This document shows positions 25,667-34,907 of a DNA stretch of 64,000 nt, one piece after another. The notes beneath the pieces were generated by a model, which saw only the letters and a list, made by a program, of their open reading frames with translations, was not told the origin of the DNA and did not search any database. The number at the start of each line of letters is the position of its first letter. Within the stretch, counting starts at the first letter, position 1. Origin of the DNA: Alphaproteobacteria bacterium (GTDB lineage: Bacteria; Pseudomonadota; Alphaproteobacteria; UBA2966; CAIVPW01); assembly GCA_947481575.1 (NCBI GenBank), contig CANKGV010000002.1, positions 1-64,000 on the forward strand, written 5' to 3'. Position numbers and translations under genes: made by a program.

Positions 25667-26905
25667 ATGAGCGGCTCCACCCAACCCAGCGGCGGTCCCA
25701 CCAAGGGCGTGCTCGGCTGGATCGAATTCCGGCTGCCGATCTTCTCGTTTCTGAACAGCTCGGTCGGGTACGCCTACCCGGCGCCCAAGAATCTCAGCTA
25801 CTGGTGGAACTTCGGGTCGCTCGCCGGTGTCGCCCTGGTGATCCAGATTCTCACCGGCATCGTCCTGGCGATGCACTACATCCCCACTGCGGCGGAAGCG
25901 TTCGGCAGCGTCGAACGCATCATGCGCGACGTGAACTACGGCTGGCTCCTGCGCTACATGCACGCCAATGGCGCCAGCATGTTCTTCGCGGTGGTGTATC
26001 TGCACATCTTCCGCGGCCTGTACTACGGCTCCTACAAATACCCGCGCGAATTGCTGTGGTGGATCGGGTTGGTGATCTTCATTCTGATGATCGCCACCGC
26101 GTTCATGGGCTACGTGCTGCCGTGGGGGCAAATGAGCTTCTGGGCTGCCACCGTCATCACCAACCTGTTCAGCGCCATCCCGCTGGTCGGCACCGCGATC
26201 GTCACTTGGTTCTGGGGCGATTTCTCGGTCGGCGATGCGCTGCTGCGGCGCTTGTTCAGCCTGCACTACCTGCTGCCGTTCGTGATCGCGGCGATGGCAA
26301 TCATTCACCTGTGGGCGCTGCACCAGCACAAGTCGAACAACCCGCTCGGCATCGACATGAAAGGTCCGCAGGACCAGTTGTCGTTCCACCCGTACTACAC
26401 GGCCAAGGACCTGTTCGGGCTGGGCATCTACCTGATCATCTTCGCCGCGCTGGTGTTCTACGTGCCGAACTCGCTCAGCGAGCCGGTGAACTACGTCCCG
26501 GCCAACCCGCTGCAAACGCCGCCACACATCGTGCCGGAATGGTATCTGCTGCCGTTCTACGCGATCCTGCGCGCCGTCCCGGACAAACTCGGCGGCGTCA
26601 TCGCCATGGCCGGCGCGCTGGTCGTTCTGTTCGCGGTGCCCTGGCTCGATACCTCCAAGGTCCGCTCCGCGCGTTTCCGGCCGATCTTTAAGTGGCTGTT
26701 CTGGGTGTTCGTGGTGGATGCGATTGTGTTGGGCATCGTCGGCGCTCATCCGCCCGGAGGTGCGTATGTCCCGATCGGGCAGATCGCCACCGCCTATTAC
26801 TTCCTGCACTTCCTGGTGCTGATGCCGGTGATCGGCAAATTGGAGAGTCCGCTGCCGCTGCCGGATTCGATCGCAACCGCCGTGCTCGCCAAGGGCAAAC
26901 GCTGA
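25667..26905 (+). CDS. petB: Cytochrome b of the bc1 complex
   Basis: 412 aa integral membrane subunit carrying haems bL and bH and the quinone sites. Haem-ligand histidines lie in two helices: [18 protein letters not shown] and [18 protein letters not shown]. The Qo-site PEWY motif is in [17 protein letters not shown]. Eight membrane helices are expected for a full-length, unsplit cytochrome b, which this length supports. The stop overlaps the petC start by one base (TGATG). Confidence 0.96.
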   Translation: MSGSTQPSGGPTKGVLGWIEFRLPIFSFLNSSVGYAYPAPKNLSYWWNFGSLAGVALVIQILTGIVLAMHYIPTAAEAFGSVERIMRDVNYGWLLRYMHANGASMFFAVVYLHIFRGLYYGSYKYPRELLWWIGLVIFILMIATAFMGYVLPWGQMSFWAATVITNLFSAIPLVGTAIVTWFWGDFSVGDALLRRLFSLHYLLPFVIAAMAIIHLWALHQHKSNNPLGIDMKGPQDQLSFHPYYTAKDLFGLGIYLIIFAALVFYVPNSLSEPVNYVPANPLQTPPHIVPEWYLLPFYAILRAVPDKLGGVIAMAGALVVLFAVPWLDTSKVRSARFRPIFKWLFWVFVVDAIVLGIVGAHPPGGAYVPIGQIATAYYFLHFLVLMPVIGKLESPLPLPDSIATAVLAKGKR

Positions 26906-27678
26906 TGCGCACGCTGGTTCGCAGTGCCGGCGTTGCTGCCCTTGCCGCAGCCCTGTTCGCCGCGGCCCTGCCGGCATCCCCGGCCGAAGACACAGCGCCC
27001 CTGAAGACGCCGCAATGGTCGTTCACCGGCGTCATGGGCGGGTTCGATACCGCCGCCCTGCAGCGCGGGTTCCAGGTGTTCGACAACGTGTGCGCCGCGT
27101 GCCATTCGCTCAGCTTTGTCGCCTACCGCAACCTCGTCGACATCGGCCTGCCCGAGGCGAAAGCCAAGGAAGTCGCGGCCGCCAAGATGGTCACCGACGG
27201 CCCCAACGACCAGGGCGAGATGTTCCAGCGCCCCGCCATCCTGGCCGATCGCTTCGTGCCGCCGTTCGCCAACGAAAACGCCGCGCGCTACGCGATGAAC
27301 GGCGCCTATCCGCCGGATCTCTCGCTGATCGTCAAGGCGCGCGAGGGCGGCCCCGACTACGTCTACTCGCTGCTCACCGGCTTCGCCGACGCGCCCCACG
27401 ACGTCACCCTGGCGGCCGGCATGAACTACAACCCGTATTTCCCGGGTCACCAGATCGCCATGCCGCCGCCGCTGGCCGAAGGCGTATTGGACTATGCCGA
27501 CGGCACCAAGGCCACCGTCGACCAGATGGCCAAGGACGTCACCCAGTTCCTCGAATGGGCTGCGGAACCGAAGCTTGGCGAGCGCAAACGCATGGGCCTT
27601 GGCGTGATGCTGTTCCTGCTGGTACTCACCGGCATGTTCTACGCAGTGAAGCGCGCCGTCTGGCGCGACGTTCACTAA
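26905..27678 (+). CDS. petC: Cytochrome c1
   Basis: 257 aa. Signal peptide (about 1-25, cut near ALPASPA), haem-binding CAACH at residues 63-67, and the axial Met probably in HQIAMPPPL. One C-terminal membrane helix, MGLGVMLFLLVLTGMFYAV, is followed by a positive tail. It docks the soluble or membrane-bound cytochrome c. Its ATG shares a base with the petB stop, indicating coupled translation. No obvious terminator was found in the 94 nt before mtnP. Confidence 0.95.
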   Translation: MRTLVRSAGVAALAAALFAAALPASPAEDTAPLKTPQWSFTGVMGGFDTAALQRGFQVFDNVCAACHSLSFVAYRNLVDIGLPEAKAKEVAAAKMVTDGPNDQGEMFQRPAILADRFVPPFANENAARYAMNGAYPPDLSLIVKAREGGPDYVYSLLTGFADAPHDVTLAAGMNYNPYFPGHQIAMPPPLAEGVLDYADGTKATVDQMAKDVTQFLEWAAEPKLGERKRMGLGVMLFLLVLTGMFYAVKRAVWRDVH

Positions 27679-27772
27679 CGCCGGTCCGGTGGCGGACGCC
27701 GTTCGGTCGGCTGCGTCTTCAACACGCTGCGCCCGGTAGGGGCGCCGCGCGCACACTCGGGCGAAGGAATTC

Positions 27773-28675
27773 ATGCAGACACAATCCAACCGCCGGGTCA
27801 TCGGCGTCCTTGGCGGCAGTGGCATCTACGACATCCAGGGGCTCACCAATACCCGGTGGGAAAAGGTCGCCTCGCCGTTCGGCGAACCCTCCGACGCGTT
27901 CCTGTTCGGCGAGTTGGATGGCCAGCAGGTCGTATTCCTGCCGCGCCATGGCCGCGGCCATAAACTCACCCCCAACGCCATCAACTACCGGGCCAACATC
28001 GATGCGCTGAAGCGGGTCGGCGTCACCGATCTGCTTTCGGTGTCGGCGTGCGGCTCCCTGCGCGAAGACCTGCCGCCCGGCACGTTTGTGATCGTCGACC
28101 AGTTCATCGACCGCACCATCGCGCGGCAAAAAAGCTTTTTCGGCCCCGGCTTCGTTGCCCACGTGTCGATGGCGCACCCGGTGTGCGGCCGCCTCAGCCA
28201 GGAATTGTTGCAGGCGGCGCGCTCCGTCGGGCTCAAGGTCGTCCAGGGCGGCACCTATCTCGCGATGGAAGGACCGCAGTTCTCGTCGCTGGCGGAATCG
28301 CAATTGTACCGCTCGTGGGGCTGCCACGTGATCGGCATGACCAACATGCCGGAGGCCAAACTCGCCCGCGAAGCCGAGATTTGCTACGCGACCGTAGCGA
28401 TGGTCACCGACTACGACTGCTGGCACCCGGATCACGACCACGTGCAGGTGTCCGATGTCATTCGCGTGTTGTTGGACAACGCCAATCACGGCCGCGCGCT
28501 GGTGCGCGAAGTGGTGCCGGCCCTGAAAGACCGTGCGGTGCCGTGCCCGTTCGGGTGTGACCGCGCGCTCGAATACGCGCTGATCACCGCGCCCGAAGCG
28601 CGGGATCCGGCCGTGGTGAAGATGCTCGATGCGATAACCGGCCGTGTGCTCGCGGCTCAACAGGCAGGGAAGTAA
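27773..28675 (+). CDS. mtnP: S-methyl-5'-thioadenosine phosphorylase
   Basis: 300 aa purine nucleoside phosphorylase-fold enzyme that splits MTA (and in many species 5'-deoxyadenosine) into adenine and methylthioribose-1-phosphate. Visible: GGSGIYD, the phosphate site [33 protein letters not shown], the substrate-site [15 protein letters not shown] and [18 protein letters not shown]. In MTAPs the purine-site Asp lies in VTDYDCWH, which is present. First gene of mtnP-apt-mtnA; apt begins within its stop codon (TAATG). Confidence 0.93.
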   Translation: MQTQSNRRVIGVLGGSGIYDIQGLTNTRWEKVASPFGEPSDAFLFGELDGQQVVFLPRHGRGHKLTPNAINYRANIDALKRVGVTDLLSVSACGSLREDLPPGTFVIVDQFIDRTIARQKSFFGPGFVAHVSMAHPVCGRLSQELLQAARSVGLKVVQGGTYLAMEGPQFSSLAESQLYRSWGCHVIGMTNMPEAKLAREAEICYATVAMVTDYDCWHPDHDHVQVSDVIRVLLDNANHGRALVREVVPALKDRAVPCPFGCDRALEYALITAPEARDPAVVKMLDAITGRVLAAQQAGK

Positions 28676-29322
28676 TGGCGACCAAGCCCACCAAGAAGAC
28701 CACGGCGGCCAAGCCCGCGGGCGCCAAGAAGCCCCCGGCCAAGAAGTCCGCGGAATCGATGCGCCGCGTGCCCGCCGGCGTGCCCTCGCACCTGGTGCCG
28801 CTGAAATCCCGCATCCGCACCATCCCGAACTACCCCAAGCCGGGCATCCAGTTCCGCGACATCACCACGCTGTTCCAGGACCCGCACGGGTTCCGCAAGC
28901 TGGTCGATGATCTCGTGCAGCCCTATGCCGGCATCCGCATCGATGCGGTGGCGGGGATCGAGGCGCGCGGTTTCATCATCGGCGGCGCCGTCGCCCACCA
29001 GCTCTCCACCGGATTCATCCCCGTGCGCAAAAAGGGCAAGCTGCCCTGGGAAACCGTCGGCGTTGACTATCAGCTCGAATACGGCACCGACCGCATCGAG
29101 ATTCACCGCGACGCGATCGCCAAGGGCGGCACCGTGCTGCTGGTCGATGACCTGATCGCCACCGGCGGCACCGCGCTCGCCGCGATCCAATTGCTGCGCA
29201 GCGTCGGCGCCAACGTGATCGGCTGCTCGTTCGTCATCGACCTGCCGGATCTGGGCGGCAAGAAGAAGATCGAAAAGCTCGGCATCCCGGTGCAAACCCT
29301 GGTCGAGTTCGAGGGCGAATAA
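28675..29322 (+). CDS. apt: Adenine phosphoribosyltransferase with a Lys/Ala/Pro-rich N-terminal tail
   Basis: Converts adenine and PRPP to AMP, using the adenine released by MtnP. The core from about residue 44 is ordinary ([38 protein letters not shown] loop [17 protein letters not shown]). It is preceded by roughly 28 extra residues rich in Lys, Ala and Pro ([18 protein letters not shown]), resembling histone-H1-like tails. The start overlaps the mtnP stop by one base and has AGGGA nearby, favouring the long form. An internal ATG at 28759 (MRRVPAG) would give a near-normal length protein. Confidence 0.92.
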   Translation: MATKPTKKTTAAKPAGAKKPPAKKSAESMRRVPAGVPSHLVPLKSRIRTIPNYPKPGIQFRDITTLFQDPHGFRKLVDDLVQPYAGIRIDAVAGIEARGFIIGGAVAHQLSTGFIPVRKKGKLPWETVGVDYQLEYGTDRIEIHRDAIAKGGTVLLVDDLIATGGTALAAIQLLRSVGANVIGCSFVIDLPDLGGKKKIEKLGIPVQTLVEFEGE

Positions 29323-29333
29323 GGGGGCTTCAC

Positions 29334-30437
29334 GTGAAGGTCGCAGGCCAGCACTACCGCACCATCTGGCGCGGCCAAGACGGTTCGGTGGAAGTCCTCG
29401 ACCAAACCCGCCTGCCGCACGAGTTCTCCGGCATCCGGCTCAAGACCCTGGCCGATGCAGTCACCGCGATCCGCACCATGCAGGTGCGCGGCGCGCCGCT
29501 GATCGGCGCCACCGCCGCCTATGGCCTCGCCCTCGCGCTGCGCGAGAACCCCAACTACGCGACGCTCGCCCAAGCCTACGACGCGCTGCTCGCCACCCGG
29601 CCCACCGCGATCAATCTGAAGTGGGCGTTGGATCGCATGCGCGATGTGCTGCGCCGCGAGCCGATGGAGACCCGGGCCGATACCGCCTTCGCCACCGCCG
29701 CCGCGATCTGCGATGAAGACGTCGCCACGTGCCGCGCCATCGGCGAGCACGGGCTGAAGATCGTCCAAGAGCTGGCGGCGAAAAAGACCGGGGGTGCGCG
29801 GCTGAACGTCCTCACCCACTGCAATGCGGGCTGGCTGGCGTGCGTTGACTACGGCACGGCGCTGTCGCCCATCTACCTCGCTCACGATGCCGGTATCCCC
29901 TTGCACGTGTGGGTCGATGAAACCCGCCCGCGCAACCAGGGCGCTTCGCTCACTGCGTGGGAGTTGGGCCAGCACGGCGTGCCCCACACGGTGATCGCCG
30001 ACAACACCGGCGGCCACCTCATGCAGCACGGCATGGTCGATCTGTGTATCGTCGGCACCGACCGCACCACCGCCAACGGCGACGTGTGCAACAAGATCGG
30101 CACGTATCTGAAGGCGCTCGCTGCGCACGACAACAACGTGCCGTTCTACGTTGCGCTGCCGTTCTCCACCATCGATTGGGCTCTGAAAGACGGCGTCAAA
30201 GACATCCCCATCGAAGAACGCTCGCCGGTGGAGGTCACCCACATGACCGGCATGGGCGCCGACGGCAAAGTTGCCACGGTCCAGATCACGGCGCCCGGCA
30301 GTGCCGCGGTGAACTACGCGTTCGATGTCACCCCGGCGCGCCTCGTCACCGGCCTCATCACCGAACGCGGCGTATGCCCGGCAAGCACCGAGGGGTTGCT
30401 CACCCTGTACCCGGAAAAGCTCGGTTTCGTCGCCTAG
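29334..30437 (+). CDS. mtnA: S-methyl-5-thioribose-1-phosphate isomerase
   Basis: 367 aa member of the eIF2B-alpha-like family that isomerises methylthioribose-1-phosphate to methylthioribulose-1-phosphate. Motifs: [18 protein letters not shown], the catalytic Cys in [10 protein letters not shown], the DETRPRNQG loop and the catalytic Asp in [18 protein letters not shown]. It directly follows apt (11 nt). With mtnP and apt it forms a complete two-enzyme MTA entry plus adenine recovery; no mtnB, C, D or K is present in the window, so the fate of the product lies elsewhere or with the nearby aldolase fusion. Confidence 0.93.
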   Translation: MKVAGQHYRTIWRGQDGSVEVLDQTRLPHEFSGIRLKTLADAVTAIRTMQVRGAPLIGATAAYGLALALRENPNYATLAQAYDALLATRPTAINLKWALDRMRDVLRREPMETRADTAFATAAAICDEDVATCRAIGEHGLKIVQELAAKKTGGARLNVLTHCNAGWLACVDYGTALSPIYLAHDAGIPLHVWVDETRPRNQGASLTAWELGQHGVPHTVIADNTGGHLMQHGMVDLCIVGTDRTTANGDVCNKIGTYLKALAAHDNNVPFYVALPFSTIDWALKDGVKDIPIEERSPVEVTHMTGMGADGKVATVQITAPGSAAVNYAFDVTPARLVTGLITERGVCPASTEGLLTLYPEKLGFVA

Positions 30438-30464
30438 CCCAGATCCGGCGCACGGGCCTCGCAT

Positions 30465-30660
30465 ACACGCGTAGGTGGCGCTGCCCGGCGCTGCCAAGAC
30501 TGGCGGAATCCGCCGGTGAGCGCTGCCGCCCGCCTAGGCGCCACAACCTGGAATTGTTTCCAGGGCGCTGCGTGGTATCGCGTCACACCGCACCGGGTAT
30601 GCTCGCAATGGTTGTTGGTTAAAGCCTCCGCGCGGCGCCCGGTTTGGCGCCGCGTCTTTT
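30465..30660 (+). ncRNA. Candidate structured non-coding RNA
   Basis: The 266-nt gap between mtnA and the cyclase holds no gene but several nested hairpins: GTGGCGC (30475-30481) pairs with GCGCCAC (30538-30544), enclosing GGCGG-AAT-CCGCC (30502-30514). Next is CCTGGAA-TTGT-TTCCAGG (30547-30564), and the stretch ends in a strong intrinsic terminator. A GGTGAGC (30515-30521) just before the second half recalls a segment of E. coli 6S RNA, but this resemblance is weak and the usual zapA neighbour is absent. It could equally be the 3' untranslated region of the mtn operon or a leader of the cyclase. Boundaries are approximate. Confidence 0.3.
30631..30660 (+). terminator. Strong Rho-independent terminator
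   Basis: Perfect 9-bp stem CGCGGCGCC/GGCGCCGCG with a 6-nt loop CGGTTT, followed directly by TCTTTT. It is nearly 200 nt after the mtnA stop and 44 nt before the cyclase ATG, so it ends either the mtn transcript or a separate small RNA and insulates the cyclase gene. Confidence 0.85.
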
Positions 30661-30703
30661 GTGGCGCACGGGCGTGCGCGTGGGCTTGGTAGTGGGCGGT
30701 ACC

Positions 30704-31978
30704 ATGAGCGTGACATCGGCGGAAGAACTCCTGCGCGGCGACGAGGAAAGCGAGTACGCCCACCAGGCGCTGGATCGGACCATTCGCTTGGGCCGCGGCG
30801 GCGCCGTGGTGGCGGGGATCGCCTCCGTCGCATTCGTCGCCTGGGACTGGTTGCTCGATCCCAACGCCGTCGCGTGGACGATCCCGGTGCGTGCGGCGAT
30901 CATCGCCGCTCTGCTGCTCGTATTCATTGCCACCTACTCGCTGCGCCTGCGCGACCGGCCCAACACGTGGTTCGCGGTGATGCTGGCGGTCTACGTGGTG
31001 GTCGCCGTCGGATGGCCTGCGGTCCTGGTACGCTTGCCGAATGGCTTCCCGGCCGGCGCGCCCGGGTTCCTGCTCGGCATGACCTTCGTGCCCCTGCTGG
31101 TCACCAGCGTCCGCCAGGCCGCTACGCTGCTTGCCGTGCTGGTCGTGGCGCCGCTGCTGGTGATGAACGCATCCGGTGAACCGGTGTTCGAACAGTGGAC
31201 GGTCGCCATCTGGCTTGCCGCCGGCGCCGGGCTGGCGCTGCTCTACACGCAACTCCTGCTGGCCTCGAACCGGCAAGCGTTCCACCTCACGCACCAACTC
31301 GAGCGCGAGAAGCGCCGGACCGAGGCGCTGTTGCTCAACATCCTGCCGCTGGGCATCTCCGAACGCCTGAAGGCGTCCGGAGAAGTCATCGCCGACGACT
31401 GCAGCTCCGCCACCGTTCTGTTTGCCGACGTGGTGGGCTTCAGCCACGTCGCCCGCGCTATGCCCGCCAAACAATTGGTCGGCTTGCTCAACGACCTGTT
31501 CTCGCGCTTCGACCGGCTGTGCGAGCTCTCCGGGGTCGAAAAGATCAAGACGATCGGCGATGCCTATATGGCTGCCGCCGGCACCTCCGGCCACGGCCAC
31601 GCGCACGACCACGCCGAGGCGGTCGCTGAACTGGCGCTCGCCATGTTCCGTGAGTTCGACGCCTTTCGGCGCGACCATGCGCTCGGCTGGCAGATGCGCT
31701 TCGGCATCCATTCCGGCCCTCTGGTCGCGGGCGTGATCGGCGAACGCAAGTTCGCCTACGACCTGTGGGGCGACACGGTAAACATCGCCAGCCGCATGGA
31801 ATCCCACGGCCTGCCCGACGAGATTCAAATTTCTGACGAAACCCGGGCCCTGTTGCCGCCCCAGTACGATCTGGTTGCCCGCGGCGAAGTCGCGCTCAAA
31901 GGCGGCGCCGTCAAACACGCCTTCCTGCTGCGCCCGTTCGGCTATCAAGACCCAGTCCCGGGCACCGCTAGGGTCTAG
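30704..31978 (+). CDS. Class III adenylate cyclase, membrane-bound
   Basis: 424 aa. Six predicted membrane helices (about 25-185), a short coiled linker (LEREKRRTEALLLNILP) and a C-terminal cyclase domain. Metal-binding Asp is in VLFADVVGFS, the adenine-specifying Lys in KIKTIGDAYMAAAG, the second Asp and the Asp that favours ATP in YDLWGDTVNIASRM, with the transition-state Asn and Arg in the same motif. All catalytic residues are present, so it should make cAMP from ATP. The start chosen (MSVTSAEE) lies after the terminator; an in-frame start 60 nt upstream would begin inside it. No cAMP receptor gene is nearby. Confidence 0.88.
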   Translation: MSVTSAEELLRGDEESEYAHQALDRTIRLGRGGAVVAGIASVAFVAWDWLLDPNAVAWTIPVRAAIIAALLLVFIATYSLRLRDRPNTWFAVMLAVYVVVAVGWPAVLVRLPNGFPAGAPGFLLGMTFVPLLVTSVRQAATLLAVLVVAPLLVMNASGEPVFEQWTVAIWLAAGAGLALLYTQLLLASNRQAFHLTHQLEREKRRTEALLLNILPLGISERLKASGEVIADDCSSATVLFADVVGFSHVARAMPAKQLVGLLNDLFSRFDRLCELSGVEKIKTIGDAYMAAAGTSGHGHAHDHAEAVAELALAMFREFDAFRRDHALGWQMRFGIHSGPLVAGVIGERKFAYDLWGDTVNIASRMESHGLPDEIQISDETRALLPPQYDLVARGEVALKGGAVKHAFLLRPFGYQDPVPGTARV

Positions 31979-32058
31979 CTGCGCGCCGGTTTGTCGCCCG
32001 CCCGGGACGTGCTATTCCGAGCCTGCGGCACACGGCGCCGCCCTAGCCGAGCACTCCC

Positions 32059-34128
32059 ATGAAGTCCGCCTGGCGCGACCGCGATGCCGACGAACTGGTC
32101 ACCCGGTCCCGCGACCAGGGGATCGCCTCCGACGTGGCCCTGCGCGTCTACACCACGCGTCTGCTCGGCCGCGATCCGTTGCTGGTCATGCACGGCGGCG
32201 GCAACACGTCGCTGAAGACCGTCGAGCGCGACTTGTTCGGCGAGCAAGTCAGCGTGCTGCGCGTCAAAGGTTCCGGCTGGGATATGGCCGAGATCGAAGC
32301 GGCCGGCATGCCTGCGGTTCGCCTCGAACCGCTGCTGAAACTGCGCGAGCTAGCCCGCCTGTCCGACGAAGACATGGTCGCGTTCCAGCGCGCCAATCTG
32401 ATCGACCCCACCGCACCCAACCCGTCGGTCGAAACGCTGCTGCACGCGTTCCTGCCGCACACGTCGATCGATCACACGCACTCGGCGGCGGTCCTGTCGC
32501 TGATCGATCAGGAGTTCGACGTGCCGCTGCTCACCGAGGTCTACGGCGCTCGGGTCGGGCTGGTCGACTACGTGAAGCCGGGCTTTGCGCTGGCCCAGGC
32601 GTCGGCGCGGGTCTACGAGGCCAATCCGGGCGTCGAAGGCCTGATCCTCCGCCAGCACGGCATCTTCACCTTCGGCGACGATCCCAAGCAGTCCTACGAC
32701 CGCATGGTGGCGTTGGTCACCCTGGCGGAAGAGCGTTTGAAGCGCGGCCGCAAAACCCAGGTGTTTGTGCCCGCCGCGGTGCCGGCCGCCATCGCGTCAC
32801 CGTCGCATGTCGCACCGATCCTGCGCGGACTGTTGGCCTTTCCATCCAACGACCTCGATTCGGCGGACGACAAACGCGTGGTCCTCGAATTCCGCACCAG
32901 CACGGCGATCCGCGCCTATGTCGATGGCGCCGAGGTCCGCAGCTACAGCCAGCGCGGCGTGGTCACGCCGGATCACGCCATCCGCACGAAGCCCTGGCCG
33001 CTGGTCGTGCCGGCGCCGGACGACACGGCAATCGAAGCCTTCGCCGATGGCGCGCGCGCGGCCGCAGAAGCCTATCTCGCCAAGTACCGCGAATACTTCA
33101 TCCGCCACAACGGCGTGCGCGAACCGGCCAAGATCGCGCTCGACCCCTATCCGCGGGTGGTGCTGGTCCCCGGCCTCGGCCTGTTCGGCGTCGGCCGCTC
33201 CGTCGCGGCCGCGCGCATTGCCGCCGATCTGGCGGTGAACACCGTGCGCATCGTCACCGATGCCGAAGCCATCGGCCGCTACCAGCCGGTTTCCGAAGCC
33301 GACCTGTTCGACATGGAGTACTGGTCGCTGGAGCAGGCCAAACTCGGCAAGTCCAGCGATCCGGCGTTTGCCGGGCAGGTCGTGGTGGTCACCGGTGGCG
33401 GCGGTGGCATCGGGGCCGCTGCGGCACGCGCCTTTGCCGCCGAAGGCGCCGCCGTCGCGATCCTCGACCGCGACGGTCCGGTGGCCGGCGCCATCGCGTC
33501 CGGGTTCAAAGAGCGCGGCCTCGCCATCACCTGCGACGTAACGGACGCGAAATCCGTGCGCGCTGCGTTCGACACGATCTGCGCCACCTTCGGCGGCGTC
33601 GACATCGTCGTCTCCAATGCCGGCGCGGCCTGGCAGGGCGAAATCGGCACGGTCGCCGACGAAGTTCTGCGGGCGAGCTTCGAACTGAACTTCTGGTCCC
33701 ACCAGCACGTGGCGCAAAACGCCGTGCGGGTCATGCTCGCCCAAGGCACCGGCGGCTCGCTCCTGTTCAACGCGTCCAAGCAGGCGATGAACCCGGGCTC
33801 CGGTTTCGGCCCCTATGGCTTGCCAAAGGCGGCGACCATCGCGCTGATGAAGCAGTACGCCTTGGAATACGGCGGCCACGGCATCCACGCCAACGCGGTC
33901 AACGCAGACCGCGTCCGCACTGGCCTGTTCGCCAAGGGCCTGCTCGAAGAACGCGCCGCTGCCCGCGGCGTCTCGGTCGAGGAATACTTGCGCACCGGCA
34001 ATCTGCTGAAGCGCGAAGTGAAGCCGGAAGACGTGGCTGCGGCCTTCGTCGGCCTCGCCAAGGCCCGCAAGACCACCGCCGCCATCATCACGGTGGACGG
34101 CGGCAACATCGCCGCCAGCGTCCGCTAG
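32059..34128 (+). CDS. Bifunctional class II aldolase / short-chain dehydrogenase
   Basis: 689 aa fusion. Residues about 1-400: class II (Zn2+) aldolase domain, with HGGGNTSLK, metal histidines in HTSIDHTHSAAVL and LRQHGIFTFGDD. Residues about 430-689: classical SDR with VVVTGGGGGIGAAAARAF, catalytic Ser in NASKQA and YGLPK. Proteins of this architecture are annotated as rhamnulose-1-phosphate aldolase/lactaldehyde (alcohol) dehydrogenase (RhaD-like). No rhamnose isomerase, kinase or transporter is near. Instead the mtnP-apt-mtnA operon lies 1.6 kb upstream, which raises methylthioribulose-1-phosphate or 5-deoxyribulose-1-phosphate as substrate. The assignment of domains is firm; the substrate is inferred. 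Confidence 0.85.
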   Translation: MKSAWRDRDADELVTRSRDQGIASDVALRVYTTRLLGRDPLLVMHGGGNTSLKTVERDLFGEQVSVLRVKGSGWDMAEIEAAGMPAVRLEPLLKLRELARLSDEDMVAFQRANLIDPTAPNPSVETLLHAFLPHTSIDHTHSAAVLSLIDQEFDVPLLTEVYGARVGLVDYVKPGFALAQASARVYEANPGVEGLILRQHGIFTFGDDPKQSYDRMVALVTLAEERLKRGRKTQVFVPAAVPAAIASPSHVAPILRGLLAFPSNDLDSADDKRVVLEFRTSTAIRAYVDGAEVRSYSQRGVVTPDHAIRTKPWPLVVPAPDDTAIEAFADGARAAAEAYLAKYREYFIRHNGVREPAKIALDPYPRVVLVPGLGLFGVGRSVAAARIAADLAVNTVRIVTDAEAIGRYQPVSEADLFDMEYWSLEQAKLGKSSDPAFAGQVVVVTGGGGGIGAAAARAFAAEGAAVAILDRDGPVAGAIASGFKERGLAITCDVTDAKSVRAAFDTICATFGGVDIVVSNAGAAWQGEIGTVADEVLRASFELNFWSHQHVAQNAVRVMLAQGTGGSLLFNASKQAMNPGSGFGPYGLPKAATIALMKQYALEYGGHGIHANAVNADRVRTGLFAKGLLEERAAARGVSVEEYLRTGNLLKREVKPEDVAAAFVGLAKARKTTAAIITVDGGNIAASVR

Positions 34129-34138
34129 CGGCCGGGGC

Positions 34139-34792
34139 TCACCCGAAACACTTGGCCAGGAACGCCAGCGTGCGTTCCCGGGCCAGCTTCGCGGCTTCCG
34201 CATTGTAGGGCGGGTGGCCGGCGCGGTTGAACGCGTGACCGGCCCCCGGATACGTATGCACCTCCACCTTCGGGTGGGCGGCGCGGATCGCGGCGATCGC
34301 CTCCGGCGGCGTGCTCTTGTCGGTCTCGCCGAAGTGCAGCAGCACCGAGCAGTGCGGAGCCTTGTCCAAGTTCGCTGGAATCTGGCTGCCGTAGTAGCCG
34401 ACCGCGCCGTCGACCTTCAGCTTGGCAGCGCTGATCCAGGCCAGCGTTCCGCCCCAGCAATAGCCGATCACCGCCACCTTGCCGGGGCGCAAATGTGCCA
34501 CCGCGGCGTCGACATCGGCCAGGGTCTGGTCGGCGGGAATCGCGTTGCGCAGGGCGCCGCCGGCGGCGAAGTCGGTGTAGGGCACATCGGCATTCGGGCT
34601 GGCGCGGTCGAATAGGGCAGGGGCCACCGCGACAAACCCGTCCGCCGCATAGCCCTCGCACACCTCGCGCATGTGCGCGTTCACGCCGAAAATCTCCTGC
34701 AGGATGACCAAGCCGCCCTTGGGCGCACCCTTCGGCCTGGCTTCAAAGGCGCCCAAAGTGAACCCGTCGGCGGCCTTCAATTGGATGTGCAT
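34139..34792 (-). CDS. Dienelactone hydrolase family protein
   Basis: 217 aa alpha/beta hydrolase of the dienelactone hydrolase/carboxymethylenebutenolidase type. Nucleophile Cys in IGYCWGG, Asp in HFGETDKSTP and His in YPGAGHAFNRAG form the usual triad. The N-terminal VILQEIFGVNAHMRE is typical. The start MHIQLKAADG has GGGGAAC upstream. It is tail-to-tail with the aldolase fusion (10 nt apart). Substrate is not known, since no chlorocatechol or protocatechuate genes are nearby. Confidence 0.88.
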   Translation of the reverse strand: MHIQLKAADGFTLGAFEARPKGAPKGGLVILQEIFGVNAHMREVCEGYAADGFVAVAPALFDRASPNADVPYTDFAAGGALRNAIPADQTLADVDAAVAHLRPGKVAVIGYCWGGTLAWISAAKLKVDGAVGYYGSQIPANLDKAPHCSVLLHFGETDKSTPPEAIAAIRAAHPKVEVHTYPGAGHAFNRAGHPPYNAEAAKLARERTLAFLAKCFG

Positions 34793-34907
34793 GCCGTTCC
34801 CCGCTGCGATTTTCCGTCCCAAATCAACCTCTACCAAGCGCTTGGGGGGCACAACCCCTGCAGCGGAATGACCAAGACCGCGGCAAATAATCGGACTATC
34901 ATTCCTC

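Noticed and set aside
27679-27772. SAM riboswitch ahead of mtnP
   Set aside because: The 94-nt gap has GC-rich pairing but I could not find the conserved core of SAM-I or SAM-II, and methionine-salvage operons are usually not under SAM-II when they sit behind petC.
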